From contig NZ_BJXJ01000013.1 in the NCBI RefSeq assembly GCF_007990935.1, positions 1-64,000 of the forward strand: 64,000 bases of DNA. The letters run 5' to 3'. The translations under genes and the position numbers were made by a program. The first letter of the stretch is position 1, and each line of letters starts with the position of its first letter. The stretch comes from Vibrio sagamiensis NBRC 104589 (GTDB lineage: Bacteria; Pseudomonadota; Gammaproteobacteria; Enterobacterales; Vibrionaceae). This document shows positions 48,786-57,630 of this stretch, one piece after another. The notes under the pieces are model-generated. The model was not told the DNA's origin. It worked only from the letters and a program-made list of their open reading frames with translations, and made no database searches.

Positions 48786-51434
48786 TTATACCTTAAACCA
48801 ATAAGTTGGATTATTAGGACTAAGATCACAATTAATATTAAGTGAATTTTGTTTGATCACTCCAAATCTTAGGGCTCCAAATAATTCCAGTTGTTGGCGA
48901 ACAAGACTATCAAACCACTCAGAAAAAGGATTCAACCAATACAGACTTTCATCTCCTGATACTTGCAATAAATCTTTCTTTATACTGGGGTAGAAAATCA
49001 TGCATTTCCGACCAGCCAAACGTGTAAGTTGAGCATTATTTTGAATCAGCTTATCGATTTTTTCTCCAAGTTCAGAGTTAGCTTTAAATAAGTCATCAAT
49101 TGACTTATGTAACTGTGCATCATAAGTAAAGCCTCTTTCATCTATGGTTGAATAATAACTTGAAAAGTCCTCATCAGTTGTTTGATACCTATCCAATGTC
49201 ATATAACGTAATAAATGAGCTGGAAGAGGTTCAGAAAATAATCCAACTTCTCCATCCGCACTACCAGCATAATGACCTGTTGAATTTCTTTGAGTATGAA
49301 TGATTGCAACATAGCGCTGAAAATCGCCTATTTGAGATGATAACCATGCTTGACCATTTCGGTCTGCGACAGTCAATGCTTCTAATATACGTGTTTTCAC
49401 GATACCTTTTGCAATAGGTAGACTTTGCTCTAAATTATTTATATTTAAATTAGAGTTTTTCAAAGCAGAAGCAATTAAAGGGGCTTGAAGATCTAAATCG
49501 AAGCTACCTGGAAAAAGATAGCGATAAAAGCTTTTCGCGTGATTCGCTTGCCATTCACTTTCTAAAGCCAGAGGGATAAGAACTCGCAGCTTTTCCAGCC
49601 TATTCTTATGCACGTAATAGCCAGAGTTTTTAACTGTTTCATACCATTGCGCAATAAAATGCAAAGAGGAATCTCTAGATAAATGCTGTGAATTCAAATA
49701 ATCACCTGACCAACCAGCACAACCATTTAACTGGCCACATTCACCTCTTAAATCTGCTGTTGAATCAAACAACCAATGAATAACTTGTTGTTTATGCACT
49801 CTGGCAATATTAAGCATTCTTTGTTTTTGCGAATAACTGACGATCTGCTGTTCAAGCCAAGCTTCTTCATCCATACTGTTCCAACCATTCGCAAGCAATG
49901 AATTTAAAGTTTGTAACAACACTTGCTCCACAACTATTTGGTCTGGCATCACCATATTAGCAATTGCTGCAACTTTGTTAGAGTCGTAATATTCTATTTT
50001 AGCTGGAATCCAGTCGTACTTTTTACACCCAACGAAATTTGGATCACCTCCCAAAATACCTATGCTGACACATTTTCTATAACCTTTTTGAAGAATGAAC
50101 TCACGCTTATTTTGCTCAGTTTGTGTCGCTGCTCGGCCAAAAATACTACGCGACATCTCGTCAATAGCTAAATAATCTGCTTGAGCAACAAAATATTGAT
50201 GTGCTTGAATAATAGAACCCGAATCAAATAACTTTTGGATTGCTAAACGACCTTCTGCTCGCATCTCTTCTATAAGCTTAGTTTTAATTCTTTCAAGTTG
50301 ATCATTCGCTGCCTCAACAATTTTAATTTTTGCATCTAACGTATTTTTATAAAGGCGATGCAACTCTAAACGGCTTAACCCATCAAAATTTTCATTTCTT
50401 AAATCGTCTAGCAAATTGATGGCTAAATCTAATTGTTCTTGCTGGCAAAGTTGTAAATTTGCTAATGCACGATTGGCTTCACGCTTTGTCGGTACCTGCA
50501 TAGACGAACGATTACTGGCAGCTTGTTGAGGATAAAGGGCATACAATGCATCAACTTCTGTTCGGCAAGCTGAGCGTAAATCAGAAACAAAGTATTTTTG
50601 TTCTTCATGATCGAGTGCAAGTTGATGAAAAATAGTTTTATTGGTTTCACTCTCGACAGCACTAATAAGAGTTTCGACTAAATGAGTTTGTGCCTTCAAT
50701 GCTTTTTGATATTGGTATTGATATTTGAGAGCAAGATCTGTGGCAAAGCCTTGAGCAAGAGATTCAAGCATTTGTTGTTGGCCTCTGGCCAAGTCTACCC
50801 AGTGCTGAATATCTTTTTTGTCTTGTTGAGTAATAATATTCTGATTTAATGTGAAGCTGTAATGCTTACCAGAAGCTACTTTATTCCATCTTGCCGTCAA
50901 AATTTGCCGATCGATTTCTCGCTCAGGTAACTTTAAAACACCAAACCAATCAATTAGACCCATAGTGGTTGCAAAACGGTCGTAAGAGGTTTGAGTTTCA
51001 TCTTCAAAAGCATTAGCGACTTCATTTGCCCAAAGCCCTACTGCTACTGCATCACCTACAGGCCCAAGCACCTCCAACGCTTCTTTGGCAATACCAGCTG
51101 TCGAACGTCCTATGGTTGATAATAAGCTGCTCGCTTCTTTAGCTTCAAGGGCAATAGCACTTTCCGGGCCAGCTTCTAATAGTGAAGATGTCTGTGGGAA
51201 AACATCTTCAGTATCAATAATATTTGGCCTAATGTCCGCATGATGTTCAGGAGAAAAGTAAAATGGTTCCTCAGTGGAAATATCACCGCTGAATTTCTGA
51301 TAATTTGCTTTTCTAATTTGATATAGTTCTTCAGCCTCAATTACCTTGTACTCATCCCCTAAATTACATGCTTGGAATGAAAAAGCATGTGGAGAAAGCA
51401 CCAAAAAGACCAATCCCCATTGAGAAATCTTCAT
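48786..51434 (-). CDS. Secreted toxin-translocation-like protein B1 (putative B chain)
   Basis: 882 residues, unrecognised as a named family. Signal peptide (MKISQWGLVFLVLSPHAFS) then Cys23. Hydrophobic hairpin about 119-168 (ALEVLGPVGDAVAVGLWANEV, FEDETQTSYDRF, TTMGLIDWFGVLKLP) like the diphtheria T-domain insertion hairpin. Helical, coiled-coil-like middle (about 200-430), then a mostly helical C-terminal half. Nine mature Cys at about 23, 290, 330, 455, 470, 566, 572, 811 and 869: four likely pairs plus the odd N-terminal one. Paralogue of the 772-residue protein, with corresponding Cys pairs. First gene of the operon; GAGGG before the ATG. Role as receptor-binding and translocation component is inference. 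Confidence 0.6.
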   Translation of the reverse strand: MKISQWGLVFLVLSPHAFSFQACNLGDEYKVIEAEELYQIRKANYQKFSGDISTEEPFYFSPEHHADIRPNIIDTEDVFPQTSSLLEAGPESAIALEAKEASSLLSTIGRSTAGIAKEALEVLGPVGDAVAVGLWANEVANAFEDETQTSYDRFATTMGLIDWFGVLKLPEREIDRQILTARWNKVASGKHYSFTLNQNIITQQDKKDIQHWVDLARGQQQMLESLAQGFATDLALKYQYQYQKALKAQTHLVETLISAVESETNKTIFHQLALDHEEQKYFVSDLRSACRTEVDALYALYPQQAASNRSSMQVPTKREANRALANLQLCQQEQLDLAINLLDDLRNENFDGLSRLELHRLYKNTLDAKIKIVEAANDQLERIKTKLIEEMRAEGRLAIQKLFDSGSIIQAHQYFVAQADYLAIDEMSRSIFGRAATQTEQNKREFILQKGYRKCVSIGILGGDPNFVGCKKYDWIPAKIEYYDSNKVAAIANMVMPDQIVVEQVLLQTLNSLLANGWNSMDEEAWLEQQIVSYSQKQRMLNIARVHKQQVIHWLFDSTADLRGECGQLNGCAGWSGDYLNSQHLSRDSSLHFIAQWYETVKNSGYYVHKNRLEKLRVLIPLALESEWQANHAKSFYRYLFPGSFDLDLQAPLIASALKNSNLNINNLEQSLPIAKGIVKTRILEALTVADRNGQAWLSSQIGDFQRYVAIIHTQRNSTGHYAGSADGEVGLFSEPLPAHLLRYMTLDRYQTTDEDFSSYYSTIDERGFTYDAQLHKSIDDLFKANSELGEKIDKLIQNNAQLTRLAGRKCMIFYPSIKKDLLQVSGDESLYWLNPFSEWFDSLVRQQLELFGALRFGVIKQNSLNINCDLSPNNPTYWFKV

Positions 51435-52008
51435 TTTATTACCCTCATTACGTTATCGGAATTTCGATTAGGCTTTGTCTGTATGTCCAAAGAGAACATA
51501 CCATTTAAGTAATATCTTTATCTAACGACGTATGTCTTTATTTAAAAAACACCTTTAACTAAAAATCATATTAGATAATGTTAAAAAACTTAATTAGAGT
51601 ATTTATTATAAGAATAAACATTATAAAAATTAAAAAAACAATAAAAAAGCCTAATACTTGGGACAGTAGCACATAAAGGCAAGCAATGTTAATTAATTTA
51701 TTGCTTTTGATTTAATCAACATTTTTACTTTCCCTTCAATAAAATTGAAAATATACTTCTTGAAATTTTTAGCTCTACACTATTAATAAAATCAACAATA
51801 CTCACACCCATCATTAATAACTTTATTGTAAATAATAAATTTTAGAATAATTAAAAACAAGATCACATACTATTACTTTTTCAACTATTCTTATTGTTAT
51901 TTTTAAATTCGACTTATGATTTATAATTTAATTTTTAACTGGATGGACCATTTCAGAACGAAGATTCACCTATAATCCCTGATAGTTTTAGTTACTATAC
52001 GTAGGATT
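51435..52008. other. Very AT-rich promoter region of the toxin-like operon
   Basis: No gene seen. More than 500 bases of extreme A/T content with poly-A/T tracts, as in H-NS-silenced acquired DNA. It must hold the promoters of the leftward operon and of the rightward DUF3581 gene. Confidence 0.5.
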
Positions 52009-52725
52009 ATGTTTTTAGAACCTTATTTTTCTAGCGATACTGGGCAATTTCAATTTACTCGTGAACAAGCCAGTCATTTTGCGAAACGCATCGCAGGAGA
52101 TTACAACCCCATCCACGATGAAGACAACAAACGTTTCTGTGTTCCTGGTGACTTACTCTTTGCCGTTTTACTTAGTAAGGAAGGAATCAGCCAAAAAATG
52201 CGTTTTGAGTTTTCCGGTATGGTAAGCGATGGTGTTGCACTTCATATCGAAGAACAGTCTTCGACTGACAGTGTTGTTGTCGACTGTAACAAGAAAGAAT
52301 ACCTTCATATGCAACACGAAGGTAAGACTAGCCATGATCCCGACTTTATAGAGCACGTGGTTACTAATTATGTCCAATTTTCAGGAATGAACTTTCCACA
52401 CATCATGGTTCCTCTAATGGAAGAGAAACAAATGATGATTAATTGCCAGCGTCCCTTAGTTATTTATGAGAGCATGGAAGTCGAGTTCTCGCGCTTGGAT
52501 CTCACTCACCCAGAAGTAGAATTCACCAATGCAACATTTGATGTGGAAGGTAAACGCGGTATCGTGACGCTTAATTTTACTTTCAAAGAGTCTGGTGTTC
52601 TAGTTGGTAAGGGTTTAAAACGTATGGTCGCTAGTGGCTTAAAACCTTACGACAAAGAAGCTGTCGATGATCTGGTTGAACGCTTTAACTCTAGAAAGGA
52701 AGCTTTTCTAGCAAAATTCAGCTAA
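52009..52725 (+). CDS. DUF3581 family protein
   Basis: 238 residues with the MaoC/thioesterase-like feel of DUF3581: FTREQASHFAKRIAGDYNPIHDEDNKRFCVPGDLLFAVLL (hot-dog-like start), EFSGMVSDGVALHI, VEFSRLDLTHPEVE, and the conserved C-terminal GKGLKRMVASGLKPYDKEAVDDLVERF. Function unknown; widely conserved in Vibrio and relatives, so it marks the right edge of the inserted toxin-like operon. TAGGA precedes the ATG. Cytosolic. Confidence 0.88.
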   Translation: MFLEPYFSSDTGQFQFTREQASHFAKRIAGDYNPIHDEDNKRFCVPGDLLFAVLLSKEGISQKMRFEFSGMVSDGVALHIEEQSSTDSVVVDCNKKEYLHMQHEGKTSHDPDFIEHVVTNYVQFSGMNFPHIMVPLMEEKQMMINCQRPLVIYESMEVEFSRLDLTHPEVEFTNATFDVEGKRGIVTLNFTFKESGVLVGKGLKRMVASGLKPYDKEAVDDLVERFNSRKEAFLAKFS

Positions 52726-52762
52726 AGATTAAGTTGCCACCAGCTAAAGTACATCATTGCCA

Positions 52763-53224
52763 TTAAAACCAGCGATGAACTTTACCTTTGTATTCTAGAT
52801 ATTTAGAACCAAATAAAGTTTCCAGAGCCCTCTCCTCTGGCTTTATTTGAAAACGATTGAGATAAGAAACAAACAGTATACCGACTAAAAACACACTTAA
52901 GTGCTCCCACCACAAGCCCAATGCAATAAGCAGCAGTAACATAGCCAGATACATTGGATTCCTCGTATAAGAAAAAACACCGGTGCAGACCATTGTCGAA
53001 GCCAACTCAGGCTTTATCGGATTGGTTGTGGTTTTTATCTTACGAAATTCGTGTACTGCCGCACCGCCGATCAGAAGCGCTGCCACAACGAATAAGAAAG
53101 AGGTCATGTGCAAAAATGGCACCGTAACTTGAAAACTGGGGGCAAGTGATTTCAGGCCATACATCAATAAGATCGAGAGCAAAAAGACGGCAATTGGTGG
53201 GACTTTAAGTTCGAGTTTTTTCAT
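52763..53224 (-). CDS. Isoprenylcysteine carboxyl methyltransferase-like membrane protein
   Basis: 153 residues with about four membrane segments. The C-terminal NPIKPELASTMVCTGVFSYTRNPMYLAMLLLLIALGLWWEH and the final KPEERALETLFGSKYLEYKGKVHRWF are the ICMT/PEMT-like SAM-binding signatures (TRNPMYL, EE, Y-x-x-R-W). Likely a membrane SAM-dependent methyltransferase; the bacterial substrate is unknown. Confidence 0.88.
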   Translation of the reverse strand: MKKLELKVPPIAVFLLSILLMYGLKSLAPSFQVTVPFLHMTSFLFVVAALLIGGAAVHEFRKIKTTTNPIKPELASTMVCTGVFSYTRNPMYLAMLLLLIALGLWWEHLSVFLVGILFVSYLNRFQIKPEERALETLFGSKYLEYKGKVHRWF

Positions 53225-53292
53225 GTTTCATATCCTTATGAAATTAGTCCTGTGATGCTAGGCTTATCCACTGAGTTTTCTATACTAAACGA

Positions 53293-53328
53293 AGTAACCT
53301 CAAGATGCTTGGTACCAAGCATCTGAGG
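53293..53328. repeat. Palindromic dispersed repeat
   Basis: AAGTAACCTCAAGATGCTTGG... contains a perfect 20-bp palindrome (GATGCTTGGT / ACCAAGCATC) flanked by CCTCA / TGAGG. The same AGTAACCTCAAGA core is at 2298, 27609 and 60402 and, slightly altered, at 20951. Likely a small non-autonomous or REP-like Vibrio repeat. Confidence 0.6.
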
Positions 53329-53381
53329 TCAGTTGGGGATATCTACAAATAAGCTTCATTACAGCCCAACATAGGGGCTCA

Positions 53382-56300
53382 TTACTCAAATAATGTCAGT
53401 AAAGCTTGTACAGGATGCTTAGGAGTGACCTCTTCAAAGCGTTTGACTTGGCTGCGGCAAGAATACCCCGTCATCAAACATCTTTCTTTGTCTCGGCTTT
53501 CTAAGTTAGGCTTCCAGCTCAAACCATAAATATCTTTCGACATAGTAAACTTGTCGGCTTCATGACCAAACGTCCCAGCCATTCCGCAACATCCAACAGG
53601 CACAACATTAAGTACTGCGCCAAAATGAGCAAAGATAACACCCCACTCTTTTTCAGCGTTAGGCATTTTGGTTTTTTCAGTACAATGAGCAAACAAAAAC
53701 CAAGGTGTTTTGTCAGCGGATCTCGTCTGTTTATGCTCATCAAACTGTTCAATTCTTGGAAACAACCATTCATGCGCAGTGAGTACTTCAAAGTTACCTC
53801 GTTGAGAACCTAACACTTCTTGATACTCGTCCCGGTAACAAAGAACTAAAGCTGGGTCGACGCCCACGAGAGGAATATCTAGATTGGCCACCATATCTAA
53901 AAACCGTGCAGTATCTTGAGCTGTGTTCTGAAATTGGCGCAAAAAGCCTTTAACATGCTGAGCCTTACCATTCGGCCTAAATGGCAATAAAATTGGCTGC
54001 ATGCCTAAGTGCTTTAATAATTTAATGAAGTCTTCGACCACTTCAGCATCATAAAAGCTCGTGAATGGGTCTTGGACAATCAAAACATGCTTTTGCTTAT
54101 CCTGAGATGACAATCCACTCAAGTACTGTAAGTCATAAGCTGTCGTCAATGAGGCCACACGTTGTTGCAATGTTGGTGTCGATAACAGCGGTGCATCTAA
54201 ATAACCAATACTAGAAGCCGTGACATTCTTAACCCAATTTTGCTTTAACAGACTGTTTACCGTATTCGGCGCTTTGGCTATCAGAGGCAATATGGTTTCA
54301 ATATGAGAGACAAAATAGTCTTTCAAAGGACGCTGATATCTTGTGTGATAAATATTCAGGAATCGAGAGCGAAAACTTGGTACATCGACTTTAATCGGAC
54401 ACTGACTTGCACAAGCTTTACAAGCTAAACAACCGTTCATGGCCTCATACACTTCATGTGAGAAATCGTACTCATGACGTCGATTGATCGAATGACGGAC
54501 TCGATCAATCATGGTTTTTATCGAGGACTGTTTTGCTAATGTTTGCTTTTCTAAATCAAGAATATCGATCCCCTGCTCGGTCAATTGACGAAGCCATTCT
54601 CGAACCAAGCCCGCTCTTCCTTTTGGAGAATGGCGGCGATCTGCGCTCACTTTCATCGAAGGGCACATTGGCGAGCTGGTATCATAGTTAAAACACAGCC
54701 CATTACCGTTACATTCCATCGCTTGCTTAAAACTATCACGGACACGCACATCGATCTGACGGTCAAAATAGCCACGCTTGGTATCACTCACTTTTACCAA
54801 CTCAGCATCAGTGTCAAGTGGAGTACATATTTTGCCTGGGTTCATTTTATTTTGTGGGTCAAACGCCGCTTTGATACGGCGCAGTTCATTGAACAATTCA
54901 GCGCCAAAGAACTCGGGCCCATATTGTGAGCGAAATCCTTTACCGTGTTCCCCCCACATTAAACCGCCGTATTTAGCCACCAGCTTGACCACTTCATCCG
55001 AGACTTCATGCATCAATGCTTCTTGCCTAGGATCACACAAGTCAAGAGCGGGACGAACATGAAGCACCCCAGCATCCACATGACCAAACATGCCATAGTC
55101 GAGTGATTTTTGGTCGAGTAATTGACGAAACTCTGCGATAAAGTCCGCTAAATGTTCCGGTGGAACGCAAGTATCCTCGGCAAAAGCAACAGGCTTGGCA
55201 CGGCCTTTTGCAGCGCCCAATAACCCTACGGCTTTCTTGCGCATGGTGTAGATACGACCGATGCTCGCAACGTCACTGCAAACCTGATATCCAATAATTC
55301 CAGCGTCTTCTGTCTTAATCATTGTATCAAGCTTGGCTGTTAACTCCGCCACTTGCTGGTTGACTTCATGCTCATCTTGCCCAGCATATTCAACCATATT
55401 AATGCCATCCATTGTTTTACCCGGCACATCGGTGAGTAAGTCACTCACGGTATGCCAAACAATGTCTTGCTTTGCTAAGTTAAGTACTTTTGAGTCAATC
55501 GTTTCTACAGACAGTGCCTTGGCTTCGACCATCAATGGGGCATTCCGGAGCGCAGAGTCAAAGCTGTTATATTTAACGTTGACTAAGGTCCTAGCTTTAG
55601 GAATGGGGGTAAGATTGAGTTTAGCTTCGGTAATAAACGCTAAAGATCCTTCAGCACCACATAATACTCGAGTGATATCAAAGCGGTCATTGGCTTCATT
55701 CAAAGCATTTTTTAAATCATACCCGGTTAAAAAGCGATTTAATGGCGGAAACTTTTCTTTAATTTGTTGGCGATGCTCACGACAAACATGCTCGGTTACT
55801 TTATAAGCACCGGCAGCGAGATCATTGTCACTATTTAAGCCTTGTGAAAGATCCGTTTCAAGGACAGAGCCATCAACCAATACCGCTTGAAGCGAGAGAA
55901 CATGGTCAGAGGTTTTCCCATACTTTAACGAGCCTTGTCCAGATGCATCCGTGTTGATCATCCCACCTATAGTAGCTCGGTTACTGGTGGATAAATCAGG
56001 TGAGAAGAAATAACCATAAGGTCGAACGGCATCATTAAGTTGATCCTTAATCACCCCTGTTTGAACACGAACCCAGCCTTCTGTTTCGTTAATTTCCAAG
56101 ATATTGTTCATGTAACGTGATAAGTCGACCACGATGCCTTGAGTCAATGACTGGCCATTCGTCCCTGTACCACCACCACGAGGAGAAAAAGTAATTCGAT
56201 CGTAACAGGCTTGTTTACTCAACTCTCCAAGGCGAACCACGTCTTTGGTATTTCTAGGGAAGATAACCGCCTGTGGTAATTGCTGATAAACACTATTATC

Positions 56301-56429
56301 TGTGGAAACAGCAAGACGACTGGCATAATGGCTTTCAATATCGCCGCTGAAACTCACTCGTTCCAATTCTTCAAGAAAACGAACAACAAGTGGGTCAACA
56401 TCGGTTTGTGAGTGTAATCTTGGTAACAT
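53382..56429 (-). CDS. ydiJ: FAD/Fe-S dehydrogenase of YdiJ type (D-2-hydroxyglutarate dehydrogenase-like)
   Basis: About 1015 residues (E. coli YdiJ 1018). Domains: FAD-binding type 4 (about 40-230, VFPRNTKDVVRLGELS and SPRGGGTGTNGQSLTQGIVVDLSR), FAD-linked oxidase C-terminal domain (about 270-540, GHVDAGVLHVRPALD, MWGEHGKGFR), two 4Fe-4S segments (CNGNGLCFN and GCLACKACASQCPIKVD), and a CCG-type heterodisulfide-reductase-like C-terminus (VPVGCCGMAGTFGHE). I chose the ATG at 56429 because AGGAAG precedes it and YdiJ starts near here; the frame runs 33 codons further. Likely membrane-linked oxidation of a D-2-hydroxy acid. Confidence 0.92.
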   Translation of the reverse strand: MLPRLHSQTDVDPLVVRFLEELERVSFSGDIESHYASRLAVSTDNSVYQQLPQAVIFPRNTKDVVRLGELSKQACYDRITFSPRGGGTGTNGQSLTQGIVVDLSRYMNNILEINETEGWVRVQTGVIKDQLNDAVRPYGYFFSPDLSTSNRATIGGMINTDASGQGSLKYGKTSDHVLSLQAVLVDGSVLETDLSQGLNSDNDLAAGAYKVTEHVCREHRQQIKEKFPPLNRFLTGYDLKNALNEANDRFDITRVLCGAEGSLAFITEAKLNLTPIPKARTLVNVKYNSFDSALRNAPLMVEAKALSVETIDSKVLNLAKQDIVWHTVSDLLTDVPGKTMDGINMVEYAGQDEHEVNQQVAELTAKLDTMIKTEDAGIIGYQVCSDVASIGRIYTMRKKAVGLLGAAKGRAKPVAFAEDTCVPPEHLADFIAEFRQLLDQKSLDYGMFGHVDAGVLHVRPALDLCDPRQEALMHEVSDEVVKLVAKYGGLMWGEHGKGFRSQYGPEFFGAELFNELRRIKAAFDPQNKMNPGKICTPLDTDAELVKVSDTKRGYFDRQIDVRVRDSFKQAMECNGNGLCFNYDTSSPMCPSMKVSADRRHSPKGRAGLVREWLRQLTEQGIDILDLEKQTLAKQSSIKTMIDRVRHSINRRHEYDFSHEVYEAMNGCLACKACASQCPIKVDVPSFRSRFLNIYHTRYQRPLKDYFVSHIETILPLIAKAPNTVNSLLKQNWVKNVTASSIGYLDAPLLSTPTLQQRVASLTTAYDLQYLSGLSSQDKQKHVLIVQDPFTSFYDAEVVEDFIKLLKHLGMQPILLPFRPNGKAQHVKGFLRQFQNTAQDTARFLDMVANLDIPLVGVDPALVLCYRDEYQEVLGSQRGNFEVLTAHEWLFPRIEQFDEHKQTRSADKTPWFLFAHCTEKTKMPNAEKEWGVIFAHFGAVLNVVPVGCCGMAGTFGHEADKFTMSKDIYGLSWKPNLESRDKERCLMTGYSCRSQVKRFEEVTPKHPVQALLTLFE

Positions 56430-57221
56430 TTGCTTCCTGCTCCCTACTGCGCTGATTCCGATCAGACTATGGGTCTCGAGTAAATCACAATGGTTTTTTG
56501 CCTGAGTTTTCATGGACGACACAGACAAACTTTATTTTGTTTGTATTCAGAGTATTCAGCGTTCATTTAAAGAAATGTATAGTGATAGACAGCCGAATAT
56601 ACATACTACATCTACTACCTCCAATATAAGAACACCTGAACATAAAACCTCAGCCAGTTGAATAATTTACTTTACAACATTTGAAAATACGATGAAATCA
56701 GAAAGTATCTTCAAGCGGCTTAAAGATGCTTGCTTCAGAGCGATGTCACTAACTCAAATTCTAAGAAGACATTATTAACTCCTCCAATAATTACCCACGC
56801 AAGAGTGCCTCCTCGCCACTTTCTAGCTCATTGACACTCTCGAAAAGCCAAGTTATTCGGTTCTATGCTAAATTTAGTAACTACGTTCTTATTTTTTAGA
56901 GCTCAGTACCGAAAATTAAACATTTACTCTCTTATTTTATGATTTTTTCGATGATGAAAAATAAAACCATTACCATAGTCGATATCCTACCCAAGCTATG
57001 ACAATCTGCTTCAGGTGTCCTTAGTACGGCGATTCTTCAATAATTAATTACTCCGCAATGGTGCAAAAGATCAATAAAGCCAGCCTAAAAACCGATTTTG
57101 GTTGTTTTGTTCCATTTTATTGTACGTTTAGTGGTCTTGTTGTAGTGAATTTTACATCCAAAATTACATTAGAATTGTTCAAGTTATATGAAAAAAAGGC
57201 ATATCTGAAGATGAACTTACC
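56430..57221. other. Long gap, no gene seen
   Basis: About 790 bases without a convincing frame in either direction. AT-rich with scattered poly-A/T, probably old decayed DNA. Confidence 0.45.
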
Positions 57222-57350
57222 ATGACTCATACATCTAACGAAGTTGGTGATGTTCTGGGCGAATTAATCAATCAATTTGTGGGTAATTTTACCGATAGAA
57301 TTCGTAAAGAATTACAAATCCACATCACTCAAAATCAACCTAAATGTTGA
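57222..57350 (+). CDS. Small ORF, possible gene remnant
   Basis: 42 codons reading MTHTSNEVGDVLGELINQFV... and ending NQPKC. Protein-like (helical, amphipathic) but no good ribosome site. It is followed by another remnant, so both may derive from one small decayed module. Not recognised. Confidence 0.35.
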   Translation: MTHTSNEVGDVLGELINQFVGNFTDRIRKELQIHITQNQPKC

Positions 57351-57381
57351 CCATAACTAAGCAAGGCGAGTGACCTTTTAA

Positions 57382-57537
57382 AGCGAAAGCAACGATATCT
57401 TTTATCTAGAAGTTGCAGAAGACGTGAATCCATATGAACAGTTAGAAGCAACACAAAATAAGGTATCAACTGTGATAAAAAAGACGAACATTACGCAAGA
57501 AGATGCGTACGATTTACTCAATCAATTAGAGATATAG
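57382..57537 (+). pseudogene. Open fragment without start
   Basis: 51 open codons with no start, reading SESNDIFYLEVAEDVNPYEQ... and ending DAYDLLNQLEI. The composition and helix pattern are convincingly protein-like, but it begins directly after an in-frame TAA. Likely the C-terminal remnant of a small gene. Confidence 0.4.
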
Positions 57538-57630
57538 TTAATTTGGTTTACCTTCTGTTATTCCGTTTCTTTGTTAAAAAAGGTAAAATGTTCGACTCAG
57601 TAAATTTCCTGCTCTTGGTTCTGGTCTTAG

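Noticed and set aside
48786..51434. B1 as a lipoprotein because of Cys23
   Set aside because: The residues before the Cys (FQA) do not fit a lipobox; the same holds for B2 Cys27 (YSM).
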